Assembly (NCBI GenBank): GCA_041624375.1
Contig: JBFJVD010000018.1
Span: 1 to 22,333, forward strand
From: JBFJVD01 sp041624375
Lineage (GTDB): Bacteria > Chloroflexota > Anaerolineae > Anaerolineales > E44-bin32
Length of the DNA stretch: 22,333 nt
Direction: 5' to 3'
The notes beneath the pieces were generated by a model. The model had not been told where the DNA came from and did no database searches. It worked only from the letters and a program-made list of their open reading frames with translations. Both the position numbers and the translations under genes were made by a program. Below, piece by piece: positions 1-6,937 of the stretch. Numbering within the stretch: the first letter of the stretch is position 1; each line of letters opens with the position of its first letter.

Positions 1-455
1 CCGACATAGAGCACCTTGCCCGCGCGCACCAGGTCGTCGAGTGCGCGCATCACCTCGTCGATGGGGGTCATCCCATCCCACATATGCAGCCAGTAGAGGT
101 CGATGTACTCGGTGTTCAAGCGGCGCAGGCTGGCCTCTACGGCTTGCACCATGTTCTTGCGGTGGTTGCCGCCGCCGTTGGGGTCGTCCTTCCGGGTTGA
201 AAGGGTGAACTTGGTAGCGAGCACGAAGCGCTCGCGTTCGTCGGCGATGAATTCGCCCACGTATTGCTCGCTGGTGCCGTCTGTATAGTTGTTGGCGGTG
301 TCGATGAAGTTCCCGCCGGCTTCGACGAATGAGTCGAAGATCGTCCGGCTGACTTCTTTGCTGGCGCCCCAGCCCCAGTCCTCGCCAAAGGTCATGGTGC
401 CCAGGCAGAGTTCAGAAACGCGCAGTCCACTGCTGCCTAACAGCTTGTAACGCAT
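1..455 (-). CDS. aldo/keto reductase, N-terminal part (cut by window edge)
   Basis: This gene reads leftward and runs off the window after about 151 codons, roughly half of the usual 310-350 residues. It is an NAD(P)H-dependent oxidoreductase of the aldo/keto reductase superfamily, which reduces carbonyl substrates in the cytoplasm. The opening residues (YKLLGSSGLRVSELCLGTMT) are typical of the family's first strand and loop. The catalytic tetrad is visible: Asp52 and Tyr57 in FIDTANNY, Lys82 in LATKF and His124 in YWLHMWD. The ATG at 455-453 is preceded at 4 bp by a strong GGAGG. The gene lies 113 bp downstream of the M2 peptidase gene on the same strand. The physiological substrate cannot be told from sequence. 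Confidence 0.93.
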   Translation of the reverse strand, partial: MRYKLLGSSGLRVSELCLGTMTFGEDWGWGASKEVSRTIFDSFVEAGGNFIDTANNYTDGTSEQYVGEFIADERERFVLATKFTLSTRKDDPNGGGNHRKNMVQAVEASLRRLNTEYIDLYWLHMWDGMTPIDEVMRALDDLVRAGKVLYV

Positions 456-489
456 GCAGCCTCCTTCATTGGATGGGTCAACGGATTCA

Positions 490-495
490 ATTATG
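490..495 (-). promoter_or_regulatory. possible -10 box for the aldo/keto reductase gene
   Basis: Read on the minus strand this is CATAAT, a 5/6 match to the sigma-70 -10 box, 34 bp upstream of the start codon. No convincing -35 box is seen, so transcription could equally come from the M2 peptidase gene upstream. Confidence 0.3.
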
Positions 496-568
496 CGCAG
501 GCGCCCCACGGACGGCACCGGTCAGGGGGGCGACACATGCCTGTACGGAAGGACAGAATCGCCGCCGG

Positions 569-2149
569 TTAGGCCGCGAGCGAAGCGACGAAGTACGCCG
601 GGTCGAGCGGCTCACCGGTGGCGGCCCCGACGTGCTGGTCCCAGGGGAAGCTGGCGCCCGCGTGGAAGACACGCTCGACGAGCCAGGCGCCGGCCTCCTT
701 CCGCCCGACCAGGTCGCCGATCTCTTGGCGCAAGTGGTGTTCCAGCTGCGCCGCGACCAGAAGCCCCAGTTCGTAGTTCTGGTAGTACACCGGCGCCAGC
801 GGGATGTGGTACTTGGCGGCCCAATCCGGGGCGTTGCGTCCTTCCGGCGGCTTCAGCCCTTGGAAGCGCTCAACCAACTGCCACCAGAGCGTGTTCAGAT
901 CCTGATCCGGATTGGAATACATGGCGCGCTCAAAGTGCACCATCACCAGCACCCAGCGGGTGAAAATGAGATGTCCGGCTCGTTTGCGGGCTTGAGCGCC
1001 GCTGACCAGGGTCTCGGCTTCGGCGAGCGGGACGCCGGCGACCTCTCGCAGCCAGGAAGAATCGAGGGTGAGCGCGCCCATCAGCAGGGCGATCGCTTCT
1101 GTCGAGAGGAGATGCGGCGGCTTGCGCAGCAGCCAGGGCAGGTCCTGGTCGATGTAGAGGTTGTAGACGGCATGTCCCAGTTCGTGGAGCAGCGTCTGGG
1201 TCCAACGGTGATTCGGTTGCAGGTTGTTCAGTGTGCGGATGTCTCCGCTGCGATCGACATCCAGGCAGAAGGCGTGCTGGTTCTTGCCTTCTCGCTCGTA
1301 GAGATCGGAGCGCGCCAGGATGTCGCGCACTTCGAGTCCGAGGCCGTCGTAGGTTTGAAGCGCGAGGTTCATCGGTTCCCGCTGGCTGAACAGGGCGTCG
1401 AGATCGGTTTCACCCATGGCTGCCGCGCTCTGAAAGAAGCGGTCGGCATAGTGCCAGGGCTGCAGCGCCTCGAGATCGATCTTGAAGTGAGCTGCACGGC
1501 TGGCGCTGATCTCGGCCAGCAGCTTCTTGAAAGGACCCCTCGAAGCGGTCTCGAGATCGGCGAACAGCCGGAAGAGGAAGTCCTCCTCGATTTCATGGAC
1601 TGCCAGGGCCCGGGCGAAGTGGTCCCGGTAGCCGTGGGCCTGGGCGGCCCGATTTCGAAGGCGGGTCAGCGCCCGGACATCGTCGGCGACCTGCATGCCG
1701 ATCTGTTTGCTGGCCTCCCATGCGTTCCTGGCCGAGGATGGGTCGGTGGTGGTGCGCAGCAGGTCGTCGAGGGCGTTGTCGCTGAGTCGCTCGCCGTCCA
1801 CCTCGCCGCGGAAGTTGTAGTAAGCGTCCCGGACTTGCGCCTCCAGCGCAGTGATCTCGTCGATGGTGGCTTCGTCCTGCTGAGCTTCAGCCGCGGCCAG
1901 CTGGATCACCTTCAAACAGCGGGCGGTGATCGGATCTGTGCCGTCGTAGGCCGCCAGCAGAGATTGGGCTCGCTCCAGGAGCTCCCGATTGGCCCAGAAA
2001 CGAAGCAGCGCAGCGCGGGACTCCCTTTCAGCATCGAGGGCATCCTTGGCACCGGTGGTCGCCGCCTGCCACATGTTCGATCGAACGGCGTGTTCCAGGG
2101 GGCGCGCATGCGCGGTGGTCTCCTCGATGAAATCTTCAAACGTCGACAT
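569..2149 (-). CDS. M2-family (ACE-like) zinc metallopeptidase
   Basis: A predicted cytoplasmic protein of 526 residues with no signal peptide. It has a gluzincin zinc site: HELGH at residues 322-326 and a third ligand, Glu351, in LSTEAIA. Three stretches resemble the M2 (angiotensin-converting enzyme) family more than M3: LPWLLRKPPH just after the zinc helix, AKYHIPLAPVYYQNYELG near the C-terminus, and the closing GASFPWDQHVGAATGEPLDP. M2 enzymes usually remove dipeptides from the C-terminus of peptides, so a peptide-catabolic role is inferred. The ATG at 2149 is chosen because GAGGA sits 4 bp upstream. An in-frame ATG at 2272 would add a 41-residue Pro/Arg-rich leader with no recognisable signal and would read through the predicted promoter. 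The gene is divergent from the DUF2330 gene. Confidence 0.88.
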   Translation of the reverse strand: MSTFEDFIEETTAHARPLEHAVRSNMWQAATTGAKDALDAERESRAALLRFWANRELLERAQSLLAAYDGTDPITARCLKVIQLAAAEAQQDEATIDEITALEAQVRDAYYNFRGEVDGERLSDNALDDLLRTTTDPSSARNAWEASKQIGMQVADDVRALTRLRNRAAQAHGYRDHFARALAVHEIEEDFLFRLFADLETASRGPFKKLLAEISASRAAHFKIDLEALQPWHYADRFFQSAAAMGETDLDALFSQREPMNLALQTYDGLGLEVRDILARSDLYEREGKNQHAFCLDVDRSGDIRTLNNLQPNHRWTQTLLHELGHAVYNLYIDQDLPWLLRKPPHLLSTEAIALLMGALTLDSSWLREVAGVPLAEAETLVSGAQARKRAGHLIFTRWVLVMVHFERAMYSNPDQDLNTLWWQLVERFQGLKPPEGRNAPDWAAKYHIPLAPVYYQNYELGLLVAAQLEHHLRQEIGDLVGRKEAGAWLVERVFHAGASFPWDQHVGAATGEPLDPAYFVASLAA

Positions 2150-2195
2150 GCATTCCTCGGAGTCGGTCGGTGGACAGGGTCGGGCGGCTGGCGGA

Positions 2196-2204
2196 AGTAT
2201 AGCA
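2196..2204 (-). promoter_or_regulatory. extended -10 promoter for the M2 peptidase gene
   Basis: On the minus strand this reads TGCTATACT, an extended -10 element (TGn plus a 5/6 hexamer). It would start transcription near 2188 and give a leader of about 40 nt before the ATG at 2149. The -35 region is weak, as is usual for extended -10 promoters. Confidence 0.5.
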
Positions 2205-2290
2205 TCCGACTCTCGCCATCCCTGGAACTTCTTGCGCCGGTTGGGCGTCCTTAAGCCAGCCATCCGCTGCACCCGAAAGGAGCGAGAACC

Positions 2291-3547
2291 ATGACCCGCT
2301 GGCTCGTGCGAGGCGCGTCGGCCGTCGCATTCGCGGCGCTGTCGCTTTTTGGCCTCTCCGCACCCCCGCCGGCTGCCCTGGCCTGCGGCGGCTTCTTCTG
2401 CCAGAACTCCCCGATCGACCAGAACGCCGAGCGCATTATCTTCACCCAGAATCGAGATGGGACCATCTCAGCGTACGTCCAGATTCAGTACACGGGCTCC
2501 GCGCCCGACTTTTCTTGGATCCTGCCACTCCCTTCGGTGATCGGGCCGGAGGATCTTGAGATTCCTGAGGATGCGATGGCGGCGTTCAGTGAACTGGAGG
2601 TCGCCACCGATCCCGTCTTCATGCTTCCGCCGCTGCCGGAATGCGCCGATCAGGCGCTGCGGATGATGCCGCTCATGGAATCCGCAGGGAACGTCGAGGT
2701 CTTCTCGAGCGGCGAGGTGGGACCCTACGGCTTCGACGTAATCGGATCGGAGGATCCGGAAGCCCTGATCACCTGGCTGCGCGACAACGACTACCGGGTG
2801 ACGCCGGAGATGGAGCCGCTCATCGATGTCTATGTCGAGGAACAGTTCGTGTTTCTGGCGATGCGGCTGCTGCCGGACAGCGAGGTTCAGGATGTCGAGC
2901 CGATCAAGATCACCTATGAATCGGAGCGGCCAATGATCCCGCTGCGACTGACGGCGGTGGCGGCGAATGCGGACATGGCGGTGATGGTCTGGATCTACGC
3001 AGACCGCCAGGCGGTACCGGTGAACTATGCTGAAATGACGATTGAAGACGAAGAGCTTTCGTTTTCCGCTTTCGGCAGCAGCAATTACCGCCAGCTCATG
3101 GGCGAGAAGGCCAACGAATACGGCGGTCAGGCGTTCATCACCGAGTTCGCCGGACCGACTCGTGAGGTGACCGTCACCCATCCGCTTCTGCAGGAGCTTG
3201 GCCGTCGTTATGCCTACGTCACCCGCCTCAATACGGTGATCTCCCCAGAGGAGATGACGGTGGACCCGGTCTTCGACTACGATCCGCAGCGAAAGGACGT
3301 TTCGAACGTCCACGACCTCCAGAACCTGCGCGGCGTGTACGACTGCGAGCGCGAATCGACGATTAACCTTCCGTTCCTGGGCGGCGCCGACCCGCAGCTA
3401 GCAGGTCCTGCCGAGACGATCGGAGGGACCGCGCGTCTATGGAACGGCCTGCTCCTCAGCGGCCTGGCCGGGTTCTGCATCGCGCTGCTGGCGGCCGGGC
3501 TGTTTGTTGTCGGCCTGCTCTACGGGCGGCGGTCGAAGGATTCGTGA
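2291..3547 (+). CDS. DUF2330 domain-containing exported membrane protein
   Basis: This 418-residue protein matches the DUF2330 family, whose function is unknown. A signal peptide covers about residues 1-31 and is followed at once by the family's hallmark CGGFFC (Cys32-Cys37), then the start of the conserved domain (NAERIIFTQNRDGTISAYVQ). The segment FSWILPLPS is also typical. A hydrophobic segment near residues 388-411 followed by GRRSKDS suggests a C-terminal membrane anchor with the domain outside the cell. Cys32 sits in an A-L-A-C context, so lipidation is possible, but the cysteine is more likely a conserved structural residue. AAAGGAG lies 8 bp upstream of the ATG. The gene is divergent from the M2 peptidase gene and convergent with the TetR gene. 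Confidence 0.88.
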   Translation: MTRWLVRGASAVAFAALSLFGLSAPPPAALACGGFFCQNSPIDQNAERIIFTQNRDGTISAYVQIQYTGSAPDFSWILPLPSVIGPEDLEIPEDAMAAFSELEVATDPVFMLPPLPECADQALRMMPLMESAGNVEVFSSGEVGPYGFDVIGSEDPEALITWLRDNDYRVTPEMEPLIDVYVEEQFVFLAMRLLPDSEVQDVEPIKITYESERPMIPLRLTAVAANADMAVMVWIYADRQAVPVNYAEMTIEDEELSFSAFGSSNYRQLMGEKANEYGGQAFITEFAGPTREVTVTHPLLQELGRRYAYVTRLNTVISPEEMTVDPVFDYDPQRKDVSNVHDLQNLRGVYDCERESTINLPFLGGADPQLAGPAETIGGTARLWNGLLLSGLAGFCIALLAAGLFVVGLLYGRRSKDS

Positions 3548-3563
3548 CGATCTGCCAGCTGAG

Positions 3564-3600
3564 ATCCGGCCCCTGAGAGCTGTCCGCTCGGGGGCCGGAT
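3564..3600. terminator. bidirectional hairpin terminator between DUF2330 and TetR genes
   Basis: A perfect 10-bp inverted repeat, ATCCGGCCCC at 3564-3573 against GGGGCCGGAT at 3591-3600, extends inward by about four more pairs including one G-T wobble. It lies between two convergent stop codons (3547 and 3604). There is no long T tract on either side (TTGTCT follows on the plus strand), so efficiency is uncertain. Confidence 0.65.
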
Positions 3601-3603
3601 TGT

Positions 3604-4269
3604 CTATGGCGTTTGTTGGAAGACCGAGAAGTAAATCAGGTCGGCGAGGGCGTTCCGGTGACGGCGGATTTCCTCGGGATCCACTTCATGCGGCGCGGGT
3701 TCCCACTGCCAGCTCACATGCAGCAGGCGGGTGATGGCCCAGCAGGTCGGCTCGGGGTCTAAATCGGGACGCGTCAAGCCCTGTGCTCGAGCCCGGTGTA
3801 CCGCCGCAAGGATCTGTTCATACAGGAAGGTCAGGATCTGTTCATCGAGCGCCGCCACCTGGGCATCGTGCATGCGCAGCTCGGCCCAGGCGCGGCGAAT
3901 GCCCACGCGCTGGGCGTCGAGGTCCATGGCCCGCTCCACCGTCTCTTGAATTGTGCGCCGCGGGTCGGTGCCAAAGTCCAGGTCGGCGATGCCGAGATGG
4001 ACAAGCTTCTCCAGGTTGCGGGCGCAGAGCGCCAGGAAGAGCTGGCGCTTGTTGTGGAAGTAGCGGTAGAAGGTGCCGACGCTGACCCCTGCCCGCTCGG
4101 CGATCTGCCGGGCCGTGGTGGCTTCGTAGCCCCGGCTTGCGAACAAAGCCATCCCGGTCTCGAGAAGGGAAGCGTGCTTCTCGCGGCTGCGCGCCTGCTG
4201 GGGCGCCTGCGGGAGGTCCAGGTCGTCCAGCGAGAGCAGCGCTGGGGGCGCCTGCGGTTGCGCCGTCAT
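3604..4269 (-). CDS. TetR/AcrR-family transcriptional regulator
   Basis: A 221-residue DNA-binding regulator. Residues about 30-78 form the TetR N-terminal domain. The helix-turn-helix spans about 52-71 (TTARQIAERAGVSVGTFYRY) and is followed by FHNKRQLFLAL. The remaining 140 residues are the helical ligand-binding and dimer domain, whose ligand cannot be predicted. The ATG at 4269 overlaps the stop codon of the preceding gene (ATGA) and has GGAGG 4 bp upstream, so the two genes are translationally coupled. A longer in-frame start at 4374 would lie inside that gene and is not supported. As the last gene of a three-gene unit, it probably regulates its own operon. A candidate operator lies at 6043-6056. 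Confidence 0.92.
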   Translation of the reverse strand: MTAQPQAPPALLSLDDLDLPQAPQQARSREKHASLLETGMALFASRGYEATTARQIAERAGVSVGTFYRYFHNKRQLFLALCARNLEKLVHLGIADLDFGTDPRRTIQETVERAMDLDAQRVGIRRAWAELRMHDAQVAALDEQILTFLYEQILAAVHRARAQGLTRPDLDPEPTCWAITRLLHVSWQWEPAPHEVDPEEIRRHRNALADLIYFSVFQQTP

Positions 4270-4808
4270 GCGACCTCCGGGTTCTTCCGATCTCTGGCCG
4301 GGCGGAGCGCCTGTGCCAGAAAGAAACCAAACAGCGCGTAGGCCGGGATCAGTCCGACTGCCCACCCGACCCACTCCGGGACGGCCGGCGGCGCGCCGGC
4401 CAGGATCGGCACATCGTCGAACCCCGGCCCGAGCGGGCCTTCGATGTCAATGCTCAGCAGCCAATCTCCGCTGATCGGCAGGTTCACCGTGCCCTCAACC
4501 GTCTGCGGATGCTCCGGATCCAGCGCCAGCTGGGCCCGCACCGGCACTGCGTTGACCGCCGGGCCCGGCACGGCGAGGACCTGGTAGGTCAGCGGCCCGC
4601 TGAACTCGCCCCGGGCTTCAATGGTGAAGACCAGCTCTTGCCCACCAAGCGGCTCGCTCCAAAAGCTGACGACCAGCAGGTAGGGGCCGGCCTGGACTTC
4701 GAACTGCCGCAGCGGTTCGCCTTCGTGTGCGGCGGTTGGGGAAGCCAGGGTGAGGACGAGCGTCAGCGCGAGGGTCAGGGCAGACAGGTATCGCCATGGA
4801 CTCTTCAT
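4266..4808 (-). CDS. exported, membrane-anchored YtkA-like beta-domain protein
   Basis: A 180-residue protein with a clear signal peptide (residues 1-27, cleavage likely after SPTAA, leaving mature HEGE). A beta-rich domain of about 110 residues follows, then a C-terminal transmembrane helix at about 146-168 with the basic tail RPARDRK. The pattern of paired strands (AGPYLLVVSFWSEPLGGQEL, then LPISGDWLLSIDIEGPLGPG) resembles YtkA/CopC-type extracytoplasmic domains, which often occur near copper or cytochrome oxidase functions. That link is by fold-like pattern only. It starts 25 bp after the polytopic membrane protein gene and its stop overlaps the TetR start, so the three form one transcription unit. 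A partnership with the membrane protein is inferred from position. Confidence 0.75.
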   Translation of the reverse strand: MKSPWRYLSALTLALTLVLTLASPTAAHEGEPLRQFEVQAGPYLLVVSFWSEPLGGQELVFTIEARGEFSGPLTYQVLAVPGPAVNAVPVRAQLALDPEHPQTVEGTVNLPISGDWLLSIDIEGPLGPGFDDVPILAGAPPAVPEWVGWAVGLIPAYALFGFFLAQALRPARDRKNPEVA

Positions 4809-4833
4809 GGAACCACCAGATCTTTCCTCATGG

Positions 4834-5997
4834 TCATCCCACAGTCCGGTCGAGACCGCGCCGGATCAGGAGGGCAACAGCTGTGCCCAAGACGGCCGCC
4901 AGGAGGGTGAGCGGGAAGGCGTTCCAGAATGCGGCCTGCACATCCAGGTTCGGGAAGTAGAAGCTGGTCATGACTGAGGCCCAGGGCCGGTCGAGGAATG
5001 TCATGCCCACCGCTGCGGCAGCTGCGATCCAAAGTGCCGTGCCTTCGCGGCCGCCCCGGCGCGCCAGGCTGTAGGCCAGGTCAGTGACCAGCGCGGCCGG
5101 CAGCAGGCTCCAGGGGTAAGAAAAGGCCAGAATCACGCTCTCGGGCGCGTTCGGTCGAAGGCTGTAGCCCTCGACCTCGAGGGCGAACGCCATGGCACCC
5201 GGGACGAACCAGAATAGGAGGCCGCGCAGCAGGAAGAAGGCCAGCGCCATCAGGGTGGCGGCGCCCGCGCGCCGGGCTCCCCACAGACTGACCACCAACC
5301 CAAGGGCGGACATGCCAGCCAGCATCGCCGGATAGAGCACAACCTCCCGCCCGGCGAGAAGGATCAGACCCTCATCGTCGTTGGCCTGCGGCAGCATGAG
5401 CATGATGGTCGCCAGGGTGAGCGCGACGCCGAGACTGAAAAGCAGGCGCGCAATGGAACGAGCCCTGCCGTCAGGCAGCCGGTTCAGCTCGGAGGCCAGC
5501 GCATACAGGGCGCCAAAGCCCACCATCGCCATGCCGCCCATGATCATCACGTGAAAGGGCGCCCACAGCGTGACATCGATCCCATAGAGCACATGCCAGT
5601 AGTCGTCAAGTGGAAAGGCGAGGGCGGTGACCAGCGCGCCAAAACCGGCCAGGATGAAGCCGATCGGGGCGCGGAAAATGCCGAGGATCCGCGTGCTGTT
5701 GCCGTCGTGGACGCCGCTGCCGCGCCGGGCGCGCAAGCTGTCGAGCAGCACCAGCGCCAGGCTGGCCAGACCGGAGAGAGTGATCCCGGCGAGCATTGCC
5801 TGGTGGGGAAGAGTCAGCAGCCGGTCTCGCCCGACCGAAGGGTGCCACTGAATGTCCCAGGCAGTGCCGATGATAAAGGTCGCCAGCGCCAGCAGGACGA
5901 CTGCGGCCGCGCCGAGGCGCAGCCGGGCCTCACCGACCGAGGCTTCGGCACGCGCAGTAGGCAGCGCCGATGGCTGGAGCAGGTTGGCAGCCGTCAT
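4834..5997 (-). CDS. polytopic membrane protein with Trp/His motifs, function unknown
   Basis: I do not recognise a named family. The 387-residue protein has about ten hydrophobic segments, beginning at roughly residues 28-46, 64-86, 108-128 and 145-165. Polar or aromatic residues cluster at predicted membrane edges: WDIQWHPS (Trp47, Asp48, Trp51, His52), LPHQ (His65), DDYWHVLYGID (Trp134, His135) and APFHVMIMGG (His149). Such His/Trp sites could bind metal or haem, or a quinone-like ligand, but this is inference. The start at 5997 is fixed by AGGAGAGGAG centred about 10 bp upstream. An in-frame ATG at 6021 would lie upstream of that site. It is the first gene of a unit with the YtkA-like protein and TetR, and is divergent from the methyltransferase gene. 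Confidence 0.8.
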   Translation of the reverse strand: MTAANLLQPSALPTARAEASVGEARLRLGAAAVVLLALATFIIGTAWDIQWHPSVGRDRLLTLPHQAMLAGITLSGLASLALVLLDSLRARRGSGVHDGNSTRILGIFRAPIGFILAGFGALVTALAFPLDDYWHVLYGIDVTLWAPFHVMIMGGMAMVGFGALYALASELNRLPDGRARSIARLLFSLGVALTLATIMLMLPQANDDEGLILLAGREVVLYPAMLAGMSALGLVVSLWGARRAGAATLMALAFFLLRGLLFWFVPGAMAFALEVEGYSLRPNAPESVILAFSYPWSLLPAALVTDLAYSLARRGGREGTALWIAAAAAVGMTFLDRPWASVMTSFYFPNLDVQAAFWNAFPLTLLAAVLGTAVALLIRRGLDRTVG

Positions 5998-6004
5998 ACG
6001 CGAT

Positions 6005-6014
6005 CTCCTCTCCT
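6005..6014 (-). promoter_or_regulatory. ribosome binding site fixing the membrane-protein start
   Basis: Read on the minus strand this is AGGAGAGGAG, ending 7 bp before the ATG at 5997. It excludes the in-frame ATG at 6021, which would lie upstream of the site. Confidence 0.75.
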
Positions 6015-6032
6015 GGATCAAATCAACGCAAG

Positions 6033-6038
6033 AATATA
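6033..6038 (-). promoter_or_regulatory. possible -10 box of the membrane protein-TetR operon
   Basis: On the minus strand this reads TATATT in a locally AT-rich patch (TTTATATTC), 35 bp upstream of the start codon at 5997. The -35 region is not well conserved. The inverted repeat at 6043-6056 lies immediately upstream, where a bound repressor would block RNA polymerase. Confidence 0.4.
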
Positions 6039-6042
6039 AACG

Positions 6043-6056
6043 TGAACTCCGGTTCA
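6043..6056. promoter_or_regulatory. candidate TetR operator (inverted repeat TGAAC-N4-GTTCA)
   Basis: TGAACTCCGGTTCA carries perfect 5-bp inverted arms around a 4-bp centre. It lies in the 182-bp gap between the divergent membrane-protein operon and the methyltransferase gene, next to the best -10 candidate of the operon that encodes a TetR protein. TetR-family operators are typically short palindromes placed like this. Binding is inferred. Confidence 0.45.
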
Positions 6057-6150
6057 GGTTCTGGCTATCTTACCATCACATCGCCGCGCCACCAACCTGC
6101 GCCAGCCCTGGGCAAGGGACTCGCGGTTACACTTAGGACGCATTCGGAAG

Positions 6151-6166
6151 CCGGTCCGTGGGCCGG
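6151..6166 (+). other. GC-rich hairpin just before the methyltransferase ribosome binding site
   Basis: CCGGTCC (6151-6157) can pair with GGGCCGG (6160-6166), including one G-T wobble. The hairpin abuts the GAAGGA at 6167-6172. In the mRNA it could affect translation initiation, but it may be incidental in GC-rich DNA. Confidence 0.3.
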
Positions 6167-6179
6167 GAAGGATCGCTGC

Positions 6180-6932
6180 GTGCCAGAGTCGGATCGCTCC
6201 AGGGACTACGATCCGTTCGCATGGGCCTACAATCGCCATTGGGGTGGGTTCGCCGAGCGCGCCCTGCCGCTGCTCGATTGGCTCGGGTTGGCCGACTTGC
6301 CGCCGGGTGCGCACGTGCTCGACCTCTGCTGTGGAACCGGGCAGCTTGCCGTAGCACTGACGGCGCGCGGTTTGAAGGTCCATGGCGTGGACGGCTCGCC
6401 GGAGATGATCGCCATCGCCAAGAAGAACGCGCCGGAAGCTTCGTTTGAGGTTTCCGATGCCCGTTCGCTCGATCTGCAGCCCGGCTTCGCGTTGGCCCTC
6501 TCGACCTTCGACAGCCTCAATCATGTCCTCGCGCTGGAGGAACTGGAGCAGGTCTTCCGAGGAGTCTGGGGTGCGCTGCTGCCGGCTGGGCGCTTTATCT
6601 TCGATTTGAATGTGGAGGCCGGCTACCGGGAGCGCTGGCACGGCAGTTTCGGCATCGTCGAGGACGATCATGCCTTGATTGCCCGTTCGAGCTACGATTC
6701 AGCCGGCCAAACCGGACACATCGCAATCACCCTGTTCCGACTTGGGGAAGGCTGGCATCGGGCTGACTTTGATCTGGTGCAGCGCTGTTACCCGCCGGCG
6801 GACATCGTGGGGGCGCTTGAACGGGCGGGCTTTGAGGCGGTGGAGTCGTTCGATGCACGTGTGGACCTTGGATCGAATGAGGTCGGCCGGTTGTATTTCG
6901 TTGCGAGCAAACCCGAAGAAGGGAGTGGCTAG
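6180..6932 (+). CDS. class I SAM-dependent methyltransferase
   Basis: A predicted 250-residue soluble protein with a Rossmann-type methyltransferase fold. Motif I is HVLDLCCGTGQLAVAL (about residues 45-60). The acidic end of strand 2 is Asp71 in VHGVDGSPEM, and motif IV-like residues are STFDSLNHV at about 108-116. The C-terminal part (YPPADIVGALERAGFEAVE) matches the closing strand region of the methyltransferase type 11/25 group. The acceptor substrate cannot be inferred. The GTG at 6180 is preferred because GAAGGA lies 7 bp upstream and the family homology starts just after it (YDPFAWAYNRHWG). An upstream in-frame ATG at 5970 would lie inside the divergent gene. It is followed by coaBC after 5 bp, so the two are probably co-transcribed. 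Confidence 0.87.
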   Translation: MPESDRSRDYDPFAWAYNRHWGGFAERALPLLDWLGLADLPPGAHVLDLCCGTGQLAVALTARGLKVHGVDGSPEMIAIAKKNAPEASFEVSDARSLDLQPGFALALSTFDSLNHVLALEELEQVFRGVWGALLPAGRFIFDLNVEAGYRERWHGSFGIVEDDHALIARSSYDSAGQTGHIAITLFRLGEGWHRADFDLVQRCYPPADIVGALERAGFEAVESFDARVDLGSNEVGRLYFVASKPEEGSG

Positions 6933-6937
6933 ACTCA

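Noticed and set aside
473..2254. 593-codon open frame on the plus strand opposite the M2 peptidase
   Set aside because: It mirrors the high-GC codon bias of the true gene, has no recognisable domain, and its opposite strand encodes a clear HELGH peptidase.
2468..3313. 281-codon open frame on the minus strand within the DUF2330 gene
   Set aside because: Arg/His-rich shadow of a recognised family member.
5970..6179. N-terminal extension of the methyltransferase from ATG 5970
   Set aside because: It would overlap the divergent gene's start and promoter, adds a low-complexity leader with no homology, and lacks a ribosome binding site compared with GTG 6180.
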